A stretch of 64,000 bases of DNA from contig NZ_JAFBCK010000001.1 of NCBI RefSeq assembly GCF_016907695.1, forward strand, positions 4,011,001 to 4,075,000. Reading direction: 5' to 3'. The notes below the pieces were generated by a model. That model made no database searches. It saw only the letters and a list, made by a program, of their open reading frames with translations, and was not told where the DNA came from. Below, piece by piece: positions 1 through 7,854 of this stretch (position 1 is its first letter; each line of letters opens with the position of its first letter). This DNA is from Actinokineospora baliensis. Its GTDB lineage: Bacteria; Actinomycetota; Actinomycetes; Mycobacteriales; Pseudonocardiaceae. The position numbers and the translations under genes are program-made.

Positions 1-1
1 G

Positions 2-145
2 GCGGGGTACGACCCCGGGACGCCCGCGCTGGTCGTCGCCAGGCACGGGGTGTACGTGTGGGGGGACGACCTGATGGTCGCCAGGCACCGCGCCGAGTGC
101 CTGGAATGGCTGCTGCGGTTCAAGACCGCCATCGCGGAAGGGTGA
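2..145 (+). CDS. mtnB: Methylthioribulose-1-phosphate dehydratase, 3' end only
   Basis: Only the last 47 codons are in the window; the gene begins upstream. The readable tail (PALVVARHGVYVWGDD, then a segment ending CLEWLLRFKTAIAEG) has the pattern of the C-terminus of class II aldolase-fold proteins of the MtnB type, which dehydrate methylthioribulose-1-phosphate in methionine salvage. The stop codon lies 4 bases before the ATG of mtnD, so the two are almost certainly one operon, and mtnD supports the call. A different class II aldolase-fold enzyme cannot be excluded from so short a piece. Confidence 0.75.
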   Translation, partial: AGYDPGTPALVVARHGVYVWGDDLMVARHRAECLEWLLRFKTAIAEG

Positions 146-149
146 CCCG

Positions 150-719
150 ATGACCTTGTTGACCGTCTGGCCCGACACCGACCCCGCCACCGTGCTGACC
201 CGCACCCGCGACGAGGCCGAGATCCGGGCCGTCCTGGCCGAGCTCGGTGTCCGCTTCACCCGCTGGCCCGTGGTCGACCTCCCGCGCAACCCGCCGTCCG
301 ACGAGGTCATCAAGGCCTACCAGACCCGGGTCGACGAGGTCTCCGCGCGCGAGGGCTACCACTTCGTCGACGCCGTCACCATGACCCCGGTCGACACCGA
401 CGCCTGGCGCGAACAGGCCGCCACCGCCCGCGCCAAGTTCCTCTCCGAACACACCCACGACGACGACGAGGACCGCTTCTTCGCCCGCGGCTCCGGCATC
501 TTCTACCTGCACATCGACGGCAAGGTCCACGCCGTCCTGTGCGAGGCGGGCGACCTGCTCAGCGTGCCCGCCAACACCACCCACTGGTTCGACATGGGCA
601 CCCGCCCCGACTACATCTCCATCCGCTTCTTCCACGACGACAACGGCTGGATCGCCAACTTCCTCGACGACTCCATCGCCCACCACTTCCCCACCTACGA
701 CGAGATCACCGCGCAATAG
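150..719 (+). CDS. mtnD: Acireductone dioxygenase
   Basis: 189 residues, the normal length for the family. It oxidises the acireductone intermediate (1,2-dihydroxy-3-keto-5-methylthiopentene) in the methionine salvage pathway in the cytoplasm. The cupin metal ligands are visible: His101 and His103 in HTHDDDEDRF, Glu107, and His145 in PANTTHWFDMG. The ATG follows the mtnB stop by 4 bases, so translation is probably coupled. A strong hairpin 17 bases after the stop ends the operon. Whether it binds iron or nickel, which decides the products, cannot be told from sequence. Confidence 0.95.
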   Translation: MTLLTVWPDTDPATVLTRTRDEAEIRAVLAELGVRFTRWPVVDLPRNPPSDEVIKAYQTRVDEVSAREGYHFVDAVTMTPVDTDAWREQAATARAKFLSEHTHDDDEDRFFARGSGIFYLHIDGKVHAVLCEAGDLLSVPANTTHWFDMGTRPDYISIRFFHDDNGWIANFLDDSIAHHFPTYDEITAQ

Positions 720-735
720 GATCTTCCCCGCAACG

Positions 736-764
736 ACCCGGTCCACCCCAGCGATGGACCGGGT
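736..764 (+). terminator. Intrinsic terminator of the mtn operon
   Basis: Ten-base-pair perfect stem (ACCCGGTCCA paired with TGGACCGGGT) with a 9-base loop, 17 bases after the mtnD stop and ending 27 bases before the next start. No U-tract follows, as is common for actinobacterial terminators. Confidence 0.7.
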
Positions 765-790
765 GGCGGAACAGCAGATCGGGGTGATCA

Positions 791-3223
791 GTGGCGCGTC
801 GGGTGTTGCTCTCCTACGCGCACGAGTCCGAGGAGCACCGCGCGCTGGTCCGCTCGTTCTGGGCGTTCCTGCGCGGCAACGGTGTGGACGCGGTGTTCGA
901 CCAGGTCGCCGAAGACCAGCGGCAGGACTGGTCGCTGTGGACGGCCGAGCAGATCCGCGCCGCCGAAGTCGTCCTCTGCGTGGCCTCCCCGCAGTACCGC
1001 CACGCCGAGGGCAACGGCGTCCGCTGGGAAGCCCGCCTGATCCGCGCCGAGTTCTACGCCAGCGGCGGCGACCTGCAGAAGTTCGTCCCCGTAGTCCTCC
1101 CCGGCCACTCGCCCGACGGCGTCCCCGACTTCCTCGCCCCCGCCACCACCACCGTCTACACCGTCCGCGACCTCACGGTGCCCGGTGCCGAGGACCTGCT
1201 CCGCTTCATCCTCCGCAAGCCAAGGCTCGCCAGCCTCCCCCTCGCCGCCGAACCCGACCTGGACACCTGGACCGCGGAGGCCGTCGCCCCCGCGCCCCCC
1301 GACCAAGTCATCTCCCCGAACATCGGCGACATGACCCCGGTGGTCGGGCGTGATCAGGAGCTGGCCGACCTGCGCGCCGCCTTCACCGCGCCGAAGAAGG
1401 GCCGCGCCCCGGTGGTCCGGGTCCTGACCGGCATGGGCGGGGTCGGCAAGAGCAGCCTCGCCCGCGCCTACGCCGAACAGCACCTGGACGACTACGGCGT
1501 GGTCTGGTGGATCCACGCCGAGGATAAGGCCGCCCTCGACCGCCAATATCGCGACCTCCTCGACCTGGTCCGCCCGGCGTCCGAGGCCACCCTGGTCCGC
1601 AACCCCGTGCACGCGGTCAACACCTGGCTGTCCGACTACAAACGCCCCTGGCTGCTCATCCTCGACAACGTGCCGAGCACGGCCGCGCTCAACGGCCTCT
1701 ACCCGGCCAGGGGCAACGGCCACGTCCTGGTGACCAGCCAAGCAGGCCGCTGGCCCAAGCCCGACACCGTCCACCACATTGTCCCCCTACCGCACGCGGC
1801 CGCCGTCGAACTGCTCACCACCACCTCCGAAGACACCGACGCCGAGGCGGCCGCGGAACTCGCCGACGAACTCGGCGGTCTCCCCTTGGCCCTCACCCAA
1901 GCCGCCGCCTTCGCCGCCACCAACGGCATCGCTCTCGCCACCTACCTGCGCTTCTACCGAGACCGCAGCGCTGATCTGCAGGCCGACAACCAACCCGACG
2001 ACTACCCCCACACCGTCGCCACCACGTGGCTGTTGGCCATCGAGCGCCTGAGCCCGCTGGCCCGCGAAGTCCTCGACACCATCGCCTACCTCGCCCCGGA
2101 CGCCATCCCGGTCACGGTGTTGCACCCGTTAGCCGACGAACTGGCCTTGGTCCGCGCCATCGGCGAACTCCGCTCCCACAGCCTGATCACCCGAGGCCCA
2201 GAAGCAACGATCTCAGTCCACCGCCTGATCCAATCCGTGACCCGCCACCGCGATGGACTCGCCCACGCCGCTCGGGCAAGGGAGCTGGTTGCCGTCACTC
2301 TGCCCAAGCCCGTTCTGGTCCTGGAGACCATGAAGGTGTGGCAGGACCTCCACGCGCACGCCCTCGCCGTGGTAGGTCACCTTCCGGACGACCTGGAGAC
2401 CTTCGAGCTCCGACTCCGGATCGCGCTGCTGTACGACGACATCGGTGAGCGGCGGATCGCGGAGCTGCAGATCGCGGAGATGGTCGACGAAATGGTGGCG
2501 GCCTCGTACGGCGACAGTGCGCTGGTGCTTCGGGCTCGAGCCTCCCTGGCGGTGTGGATAAAGGACTTTGAGCGCGGGCGGTCGCTGCTGGAAGGGATCG
2601 CCGAGGAGCAGGCGCTGCTGCTCGACGCCGACCACCCGCACCTGCTGGACACCCGGTACTGGATCGCGCACTGCGTCTTCGAGCTGGGTGAGTACGAGCG
2701 TGCCGTGGAGCTGTTCGACGAGGTCGCCTCAGCCCGGGCCCGGGTGCTGGGGCCAAGCGCGTACCGCACCTTGCTTGCCAGGAGCTTCGTCGCCGACGCC
2801 GTGTCGGCGCTGGGCCGACCGGAGGAGGCCATCGCCATCTACGAGGAGATCCAAGCCGCGGCGGTCGCCGAGTTCGGGGAGGTCAGCGTGGAGGTCATCG
2901 ATCTGCAACCGCAGTATGCGGACCTGATCGGCGATGGTGGCAACCCGGTCGCGGCGCGCGACATCTTCACGACCATGGTGGAGCGGCTCGCTACGTTGCG
3001 CGGCGAGTTCGACCCGCTGACGATCGGGCTTCACCTGCCCTTGGCGTCCTGGACGGCGATTGCGGGCAATCCGCAGAACGCGGTGCGCATCGTGATTCGC
3101 ATGCTGACCCTCCTGCGCAGGAGCTTGAGCAAGCAGAACCCGCTGGTGAAGCAGTTCGAAGAGGGACTGCACTCGATCAAGAGTGGCCAAGCCGCGGGCA
3201 GGTCGCGGCGGAGGAGGCGATGA
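791..3223 (+). CDS. SEFIR-NB-ARC-TPR STAND ATPase
   Basis: 810 residues from a GTG start. Residues 1-165 are a SEFIR/TIR-like domain (LLSYAHESEEH near the N-terminus, then WEARLIRAEF and KFVPVVLPG), with an N-terminal Ser-Tyr strand and a C-terminal beta/alpha pattern. Residues about 185-480 are an NB-ARC-type STAND ATPase: Walker A GMGGVGKS at 214-221, Walker B LLILDN at 288-293, a GLPLAL helix, and VHRLIQ in the place of the MHD motif. The rest (about 480-800) is helical with degenerate TPR-like repeats ending in a basic tail. In bacteria such architecture is typical of signalling or anti-phage sensors in which the repeats detect a ligand and the N-terminal domain is the effector; that role is inferred here. 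The stop overlaps the start of the next gene (ATGA), which encodes a second SEFIR domain. No FxSxx-COOH peptide gene is adjacent. Confidence 0.85.
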   Translation: MARRVLLSYAHESEEHRALVRSFWAFLRGNGVDAVFDQVAEDQRQDWSLWTAEQIRAAEVVLCVASPQYRHAEGNGVRWEARLIRAEFYASGGDLQKFVPVVLPGHSPDGVPDFLAPATTTVYTVRDLTVPGAEDLLRFILRKPRLASLPLAAEPDLDTWTAEAVAPAPPDQVISPNIGDMTPVVGRDQELADLRAAFTAPKKGRAPVVRVLTGMGGVGKSSLARAYAEQHLDDYGVVWWIHAEDKAALDRQYRDLLDLVRPASEATLVRNPVHAVNTWLSDYKRPWLLILDNVPSTAALNGLYPARGNGHVLVTSQAGRWPKPDTVHHIVPLPHAAAVELLTTTSEDTDAEAAAELADELGGLPLALTQAAAFAATNGIALATYLRFYRDRSADLQADNQPDDYPHTVATTWLLAIERLSPLAREVLDTIAYLAPDAIPVTVLHPLADELALVRAIGELRSHSLITRGPEATISVHRLIQSVTRHRDGLAHAARARELVAVTLPKPVLVLETMKVWQDLHAHALAVVGHLPDDLETFELRLRIALLYDDIGERRIAELQIAEMVDEMVAASYGDSALVLRARASLAVWIKDFERGRSLLEGIAEEQALLLDADHPHLLDTRYWIAHCVFELGEYERAVELFDEVASARARVLGPSAYRTLLARSFVADAVSALGRPEEAIAIYEEIQAAAVAEFGEVSVEVIDLQPQYADLIGDGGNPVAARDIFTTMVERLATLRGEFDPLTIGLHLPLASWTAIAGNPQNAVRIVIRMLTLLRRSLSKQNPLVKQFEEGLHSIKSGQAAGRSRRRRR

Positions 3224-3717
3224 CGGTGCCGAGGGTGTTCCTCTCCTACGCCCAAGAGGACAACCACAACGAAGTGGTTCAGGGCTTCTGGGAGTTTCTC
3301 CGCACCAACGGCATCGACGCCCGCTTGGACCAGCTCGCCGCGGGGGAGCGGCAGGATTGGGTGCTCTGGATGGGGGAGCAGATCCGCGAGGCCGACGTCG
3401 TTCTGTGCATTGCCTCTGAGCGGTACCGGGAGCGGGCAGAGGGCCGCGCGAACCCCGACGAAGGCAGGGGTGCCCAGTGGGAGGCCCGCCTGATCCGGGA
3501 CACCTTCCACGCAAACCAGCACGACCTGCGGCGGTTCGTCCCCGTTGTCCTCCCCGGCCAGTCCACCGCCGGGATCCCCGACTTCCTGGCCCCGTCGACC
3601 ACCACCTACTACGTGGTCGAGGACTTCACGAAAGAAGGCGCCGAGAAGCTGCTGAGGTTCCTGCTCAAGAAGCCGAAGCTGCTTGACGTCCCGCTCGGTG
3701 CACAACCGGATCTGTGA
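3220..3717 (+). CDS. Stand-alone SEFIR-domain protein
   Basis: 165 residues, essentially a single SEFIR domain. It aligns from end to end with residues 1-165 of the protein encoded just upstream: FLSYAQEDNH, RQDWVLWMGEQIREADVVLC, QWEARLIR, RFVPVVLPGQS, IPDFLAP and LLRFLLKKPKL all have counterparts there. The reading frame stops at AQPDL, the point where the larger protein passes from SEFIR into its linker. It carries a short insertion (about 7 residues after YRERAEG). The ATG overlaps the upstream stop, so the two are co-translated. It could be a partner that joins SEFIR-SEFIR assemblies, a separate effector, or a truncated duplicate; sequence alone cannot decide. A strong hairpin begins directly after the stop. 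Confidence 0.8.
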   Translation: MTVPRVFLSYAQEDNHNEVVQGFWEFLRTNGIDARLDQLAAGERQDWVLWMGEQIREADVVLCIASERYRERAEGRANPDEGRGAQWEARLIRDTFHANQHDLRRFVPVVLPGQSTAGIPDFLAPSTTTYYVVEDFTKEGAEKLLRFLLKKPKLLDVPLGAQPDL

Positions 3718-3753
3718 CCGTGCGGGTCCCGGAGAAGGCCGGGACCCGCACGG
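3718..3753. terminator. Bidirectional terminator
   Basis: Perfect 15-base-pair stem (CCGTGCGGGTCCCGG and its complement) with a 6-base loop. It lies between two convergent genes and touches the stop of the SEFIR gene, so it can serve both strands. Confidence 0.85.
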
Positions 3754-3756
3754 AGC

Positions 3757-4398
3757 TCACTGCTGGTAGTTCAGCAACTGCTGGATCTGGCCGGTCCGGG
3801 ACTTGACCACCTTGTCCGCGAACGCCTTCACCTCCGCGCTGGCGCCTTCCTTGCCCTCGGTCAGCGCGAACTCCACCGCGTTGTGCTGGTGGGCGGTCAG
3901 CAGTGCGATGAACTGCTTCTCGAACTCGCTGTCGGGCAGTTTCCCCAGCTCGGCCAGTGCCTGGGCGTCGGTCACCGGCATGCCGCCGTGGTGGGAGTGG
4001 GCGTTGGGGTCGGGGTTGACGTCGGTGGACTGGGACCAGCCGGAGAGCCACTTCTTCATCTGGCCGACCTCCTGCTCCTGGGTCAGCCGGATGGCGGCGG
4101 CCAGGTTGCGCAGGTCTTCGCGGATCGGTCGCTTGTCGGCGAGGTGGATCAGCTCGATGCCGCGGTTGTGGTTGGCGATCGCCATCTGCAGGAACATCAC
4201 GTCGGCCAGGTTGTAGTCGCTGACGGCGGGGGCGGCGCTGGCGGCGCCGCTCGCGGTGGTCAGCGGGGCCGCGGCCGAGGAGGCCGGGGTGGTGGGCGCC
4301 AGGTGGTCGGCGTGGCCCGCCGCGTGGTCGGTGTGGCCGTTGCCCGCGCAGCCCGCGAGCGCGACGAGGCAGGCGGCGGCGATGAGTGGACGTCTCAT
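3757..4398 (-). CDS. DUF305-family lipoprotein
   Basis: 213 residues. The start at 4398 is chosen for its AAGGAGG ribosome site; longer frames upstream run through the neighbouring gene. The N-terminus has a lipoprotein signal with lipobox LAGC, then a His/Ala/Thr-rich spacer. Residues about 60-210 match the DUF305 four-helix fold: paired helices with ANHNRGIELIHLAD, QEQEVGQMKKWL, a HSHHGGM linker, and TAHQHNAVEFAL in the second half. Members are exported, helical and ferritin-like, often rich in His/Met and sometimes linked to metal handling; no reaction is established. Here His and Met clusters are visible but no copper genes are adjacent. Confidence 0.85.
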   Translation of the reverse strand: MRRPLIAAACLVALAGCAGNGHTDHAAGHADHLAPTTPASSAAAPLTTASGAASAAPAVSDYNLADVMFLQMAIANHNRGIELIHLADKRPIREDLRNLAAAIRLTQEQEVGQMKKWLSGWSQSTDVNPDPNAHSHHGGMPVTDAQALAELGKLPDSEFEKQFIALLTAHQHNAVEFALTEGKEGASAEVKAFADKVVKSRTGQIQQLLNYQQ

Positions 4399-4415
4399 GG
4401 GTGCCTCCTTGGGGG

Positions 4416-4449
4416 ACCCGGTCCGGACCCGCCGAGGCCCGGACCGGGT
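4416..4449 (-). terminator. Terminator after the LPMO gene
   Basis: Eleven-base-pair stem (ACCCGGTCCGG with CCGGACCGGGT) and a 12-base loop, 6 bases past the stop of the minus-strand LPMO gene and upstream of the DUF305 ribosome site. It separates the two transcripts. Confidence 0.7.
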
Positions 4450-4454
4450 GGCCA

Positions 4455-5231
4455 TCAGTTCTTGGCCCAGAGAGCCGGGGTGGTGCTCGGCTCCCAGCCC
4501 GCCAACGCGGTGTGGGCCTGCAGGCAGCGGTAGGAGCCACCGTTGTAGGTCACGGTCGCGCCTGCCGCGTAGTTGGTGCCCGCCGCCCACGTGCCCGACT
4601 GCGGCGGCGTGGTCGTGGTGGTCGGCTGCGTGGTGGTCGTCGTCGGACGAGTGGTGGTCGTCGTCGGCTGCGTGGTCGTGGTGGTCGGCTGGGTGGTGGT
4701 GGTGCCACCGCCGCCGACCTGCAGGTCGACGCAGCTGTAGAAGGCCATCGCGGTGTCGGCGATGTTCCACACGGCGAGCAGCTTCACCCGGCCGGACTTG
4801 CCGCCCAGGTTGACGGTGTGGGTCTTGGTCGCACCGGGCTGCGCGCCGTTGTCGTTGAAGACCGCGACCCGCTCGCTGCCGATGAAGTATTCCCAGGTCG
4901 AGGTCGCGTGCCGGGCGGTGAGCGTCCAGGTGAAGTTCACCGAGTTGCCGACCGAGGCCGCGGGCCAGTTCTTCGACTCGTCGCTGAGCTGGGAGAACTG
5001 CGAGAGACCGCCGTGGCAGTTCTTCTGCCCCTTGGGCCCCTCGACGCTCTGCGGCTCGTAGATGACCGGGCCGCAGTTGCTGACCTTGCCCGCCGCGCAG
5101 TTGGCCTGGCGGCTGGGCGGGGAGCTGATGTAGCCGTGCGCCGCGGCCTGGCTCGCGGGCAGGGCGACCATCAACAGCGGGGCGATGGTCGCCCCTGCCG
5201 CTGCCGCGGCGAATTTGCGCTTGTGCTTCAT
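4455..5231 (-). CDS. Chitin-active lytic polysaccharide monooxygenase (AA10) with CBM5/12
   Basis: 258 residues. The start at 5231 is chosen because GGAGGAG lies just upstream; a GTG at 5249 would overlap that site. A Sec signal peptide ends at residue 31, so the mature protein begins HGYISSPPSRQ with the copper-binding His1 that defines AA10 enzymes. The catalytic domain runs to about residue 175, with paired Cys and KLLAVWNIADTAMAFYSCVD near its end. A Thr/Pro linker of repeated TTTTTQP units follows, and the last 45 residues are a carbohydrate-binding module of the CBM5/12 type (NYAAGATVTYNGGSYRCLQA). It oxidatively cleaves crystalline chitin outside the cell; cellulose as substrate is less likely given the CBM and the DasR operator upstream. 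Confidence 0.93.
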   Translation of the reverse strand: MKHKRKFAAAAAGATIAPLLMVALPASQAAAHGYISSPPSRQANCAAGKVSNCGPVIYEPQSVEGPKGQKNCHGGLSQFSQLSDESKNWPAASVGNSVNFTWTLTARHATSTWEYFIGSERVAVFNDNGAQPGATKTHTVNLGGKSGRVKLLAVWNIADTAMAFYSCVDLQVGGGGTTTTQPTTTTTQPTTTTTRPTTTTTQPTTTTTPPQSGTWAAGTNYAAGATVTYNGGSYRCLQAHTALAGWEPSTTPALWAKN

Positions 5232-5724
5232 GGTTGCGTGCTCCTCCACAGGAGTGGACGGCGTTTCCGCGGGCCGCCGTTGGCGACCCGCGCAGGGGTG
5301 GAAACGGGGAGCGGGGGACGCCGCTTCCCGTCGGGCGTCGGCCGGACCCGGACGCCGGAGGGGTTGGTGCAGTTCAGCTGGGTCTAGATGTGCTGTGGTC
5401 TAGACCATAAACGCGCCTCTGATCACCCGTCAAGACGGCGCCTACCGCCGGGTCGGCGGTAAATTCACACAACCTCGCCCACGGTCGGCCCGGCGCGCAA
5501 GCGGCCGGACGGCCTATGTCATCACCAGCTGACCCGGGCGCCCGCGTGGCGCGGACCACCCGGCGCGCCGCGCGCGGCGCGCCACGGTTGTCATGGTGGG
5601 CCGATACCCTCCGGTACCTTGGGACACCTGTTCGAGCGGCACCGGTCGCGCGGACGCCGAGCGCGGGTTCGGGGCGGGGACGACCGCCCCGGGGCCGGGA
5701 CAACAGCAGCGGGAGAACGACCCA
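5232..5724. other. Intergenic region between divergent LPMO and parE genes
   Basis: 493 bases without a convincing gene. It holds the DasR-like operator (5379-5407) on the LPMO side. The parE side must contain the topoisomerase promoter, but no clear -35/-10 pair stands out; GGGAG before the GTG at 5725 serves as ribosome site. Confidence 0.6.
5379..5407 (-). promoter_or_regulatory. DasR-type operator (dre) pair
   Basis: TGGTCTAGACCA at 5396-5407 is a perfect 12-base palindrome identical to the core of the Streptomyces DasR-responsive element. A second imperfect copy (GGTCTAGA within 5379-5390) lies immediately beside it. The pair sits about 150-175 bases upstream of the LPMO start, where a repressor responding to N-acetylglucosamine catabolites would be expected to act. 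Confidence 0.8.
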
Positions 5725-7785
5725 GTGACTGCCGAGACCCTGTACGGGGCCGACGACCTCACGCACCTGGAGGGTCTGGAGGCGGTGCGCAAGCGGCCCG
5801 GCATGTACATCGGGTCCACCGACAGCCGGGGCATCAATCACCTGTTCACCGAGATCGTCGACAACTCCACCGACGAGGGCGTCGCGGGCCACGCCAGCCG
5901 GGTGGTGGTCACCCTGCACGCCGACGGCAGCGTCCAGGTCGACGACGACGGCCGCGGCATCCCCACCGGCGTGCACGCCAAATCCGGTTTGTCCGGTGTG
6001 GAGCTGGTGCTGACCAGGCTGCACGCGGGCGGCAAGTTCGGCGGCTCCGGCTACAAGACCTCCGGCGGCCTGCACGGCGTCGGCGCCTCCGCGGTCAACG
6101 CCCTGTCGCACCGCTTCGACGTCACCGTCAAGCGCGACGGCAAGGTCTACCGGATGTCCTTTGCGCACGGCGTGCCCGGCGTGTTCGACGGCGACGGGCC
6201 CAAGGCGCCGTTCACCCGCCAGTCCGGCCTCGAGGTCGTCGGCAGGATGCGCCGCAACGACACCACCGGCACCTCCAGCCGGTATTGGTACGACGCGCGG
6301 TACTTCGAGAACGGCGCCGCGCTCGACGTCGAGTCGGTCCGCGCGAAGCTGCGCAACACCGCGTTCCTGGTCCCCGGCGTCACCTACGTGCTGCGCCAGG
6401 AGGACCCCGAGGCGCCCGGCAGGTTCGCCGAGGAGTCCTTCCAGTTCCCCAACGGCCTCGTGGACATGGTCGAGTTCCTCAGCCCTGACGGCGAGCGCGC
6501 GGTCTCCGGCACCCTCCTGGTCACCGGCGAGGGCAGCTACCAGGAGAACGCCGCCGACGAGAACGGGGTGATGCGGTCCAAGGTGGAGCGCCGCGCCGAG
6601 GTCGAGGTGGCGCTGCGCTGGGGCACCGGCTACGAGCGCACCGTGGAGTGCTTCACCAACACCATCCGCAACGTGCACGGCGGCACGCACCGCAAGGGCT
6701 TCGAGCGGGCGGCGGTCAAGGCGCTGCAGGAGGCGATCACCAAGACCCGGGGTCTGCTCAAGCCCAGGGAGGACCCGCCGACCCTCGACGACGTGCTCGA
6801 GGGCATGACCGCGGTCGTGCACGTGCGCATCCCCGAGCCGCAGTTCACCTCCCAGACCAAGGACGAGCTGTCCACCGCGGGCATCACCAAGGTCATCCAG
6901 GGCGTGGTGGACAAGCACCTGCGCGAGTGGACCGAGGACCGGCGCAGCAAGGCCGAGGCCAAGGTCGTGCTGCAGAAGATCGTCGACGCGGGCCGGGTGC
7001 GGATCGCGCAGAAGCAGCAGAAGGACGCCGCGCGCCGCAAGACCGCGCTCGAGGGCGCCGCGATGCCCGCCAAGCTCGTCGACTGCCGCACCACCGGGGT
7101 CGCGCGCAGCGAGCTGTTCCTGGTCGAGGGCGACAGCGCGCTCGGCTCGGCGCGGATGGCCAGGGTCTCGGAGTACCAGGCGCTGCTGCCGCTGCGCGGC
7201 AAGATCCTCAACGTGCAGAAGGCCAGCCTCGCCGACACCCTGCGCAACGCCGAGATCGCCGCCATCGTGCAGGTGCTCGGCGCGGGCACCGGCCGCACCT
7301 TCGACCTGGCCGCGATGCGCTACGGCCGGGTCATCCTGATGGCCGACGCCGATGTGGACGGCTCGCACATCCGGACCCTGCTGATCACCCTGTTCGCCAA
7401 GTACATGCGCCCGGTCATCGACGACGGCAGGCTCTACGCCGCGATGCCGCCGCTGCACAAGATCACCACCCGCGGCCGGGGCGCGGAGACGGTCTTCACC
7501 TTCACCCAGCGCGAGATGGAGACCACCGTGGCCCGCCTGGAGAAGGCGGGCAGGCAGGTGGTCACGCCGGTGCCCCGGTTCAAGGGCCTCGGCGAGATGG
7601 ACGCCGACGAGCTGTGGGAGACCACGATGAACCCGGCCACCCGCTCGGTGCGGCGCATCACCATGGGTGACGCCGAGGCCGCCGAGACCGCGCTGGAACT
7701 GCTGATGGGGGAGAAGGTGGAGCCGCGGCGCAACTGGCTGGTCGACTCCGCCGCCCGCGTCGACCAGTCCGCCATCGACCTCTGA
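5725..7785 (+). CDS. parE: Type IIA DNA topoisomerase subunit B (topoisomerase IV-like)
   Basis: 686 residues from GTG 5725, placed by the GGGAGAA site and by the family N-terminus (VTAETLYGADDL); a frame extending to 5593 adds non-conserved sequence. Visible parts: GHKL ATPase with EIVDNSTDEG and the glycine loop GGLHGVGASAVNALS, a transducer domain, and a TOPRIM domain with LVEGDSALGSA and MADADVDGSHIRTLL, ending in the conserved PATRSVRRI and RRNWLVDSA. It pairs with the ParC-like subunit 69 bases downstream to decatenate chromosomes and relax supercoils. It is shorter than gyrase B of Gram-negatives and resembles the second, non-gyrase set of actinobacteria (ParY in Streptomyces); the gyrase genes should lie elsewhere, near dnaA. 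Confidence 0.93.
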   Translation: MTAETLYGADDLTHLEGLEAVRKRPGMYIGSTDSRGINHLFTEIVDNSTDEGVAGHASRVVVTLHADGSVQVDDDGRGIPTGVHAKSGLSGVELVLTRLHAGGKFGGSGYKTSGGLHGVGASAVNALSHRFDVTVKRDGKVYRMSFAHGVPGVFDGDGPKAPFTRQSGLEVVGRMRRNDTTGTSSRYWYDARYFENGAALDVESVRAKLRNTAFLVPGVTYVLRQEDPEAPGRFAEESFQFPNGLVDMVEFLSPDGERAVSGTLLVTGEGSYQENAADENGVMRSKVERRAEVEVALRWGTGYERTVECFTNTIRNVHGGTHRKGFERAAVKALQEAITKTRGLLKPREDPPTLDDVLEGMTAVVHVRIPEPQFTSQTKDELSTAGITKVIQGVVDKHLREWTEDRRSKAEAKVVLQKIVDAGRVRIAQKQQKDAARRKTALEGAAMPAKLVDCRTTGVARSELFLVEGDSALGSARMARVSEYQALLPLRGKILNVQKASLADTLRNAEIAAIVQVLGAGTGRTFDLAAMRYGRVILMADADVDGSHIRTLLITLFAKYMRPVIDDGRLYAAMPPLHKITTRGRGAETVFTFTQREMETTVARLEKAGRQVVTPVPRFKGLGEMDADELWETTMNPATRSVRRITMGDAEAAETALELLMGEKVEPRRNWLVDSAARVDQSAIDL

Positions 7786-7854
7786 GACACCCAGCCGCCC
7801 GCGCGCACACCCGGCGGGCGCTGACAGCTGAGAGCACGAGAGAGAGCCGCCACC

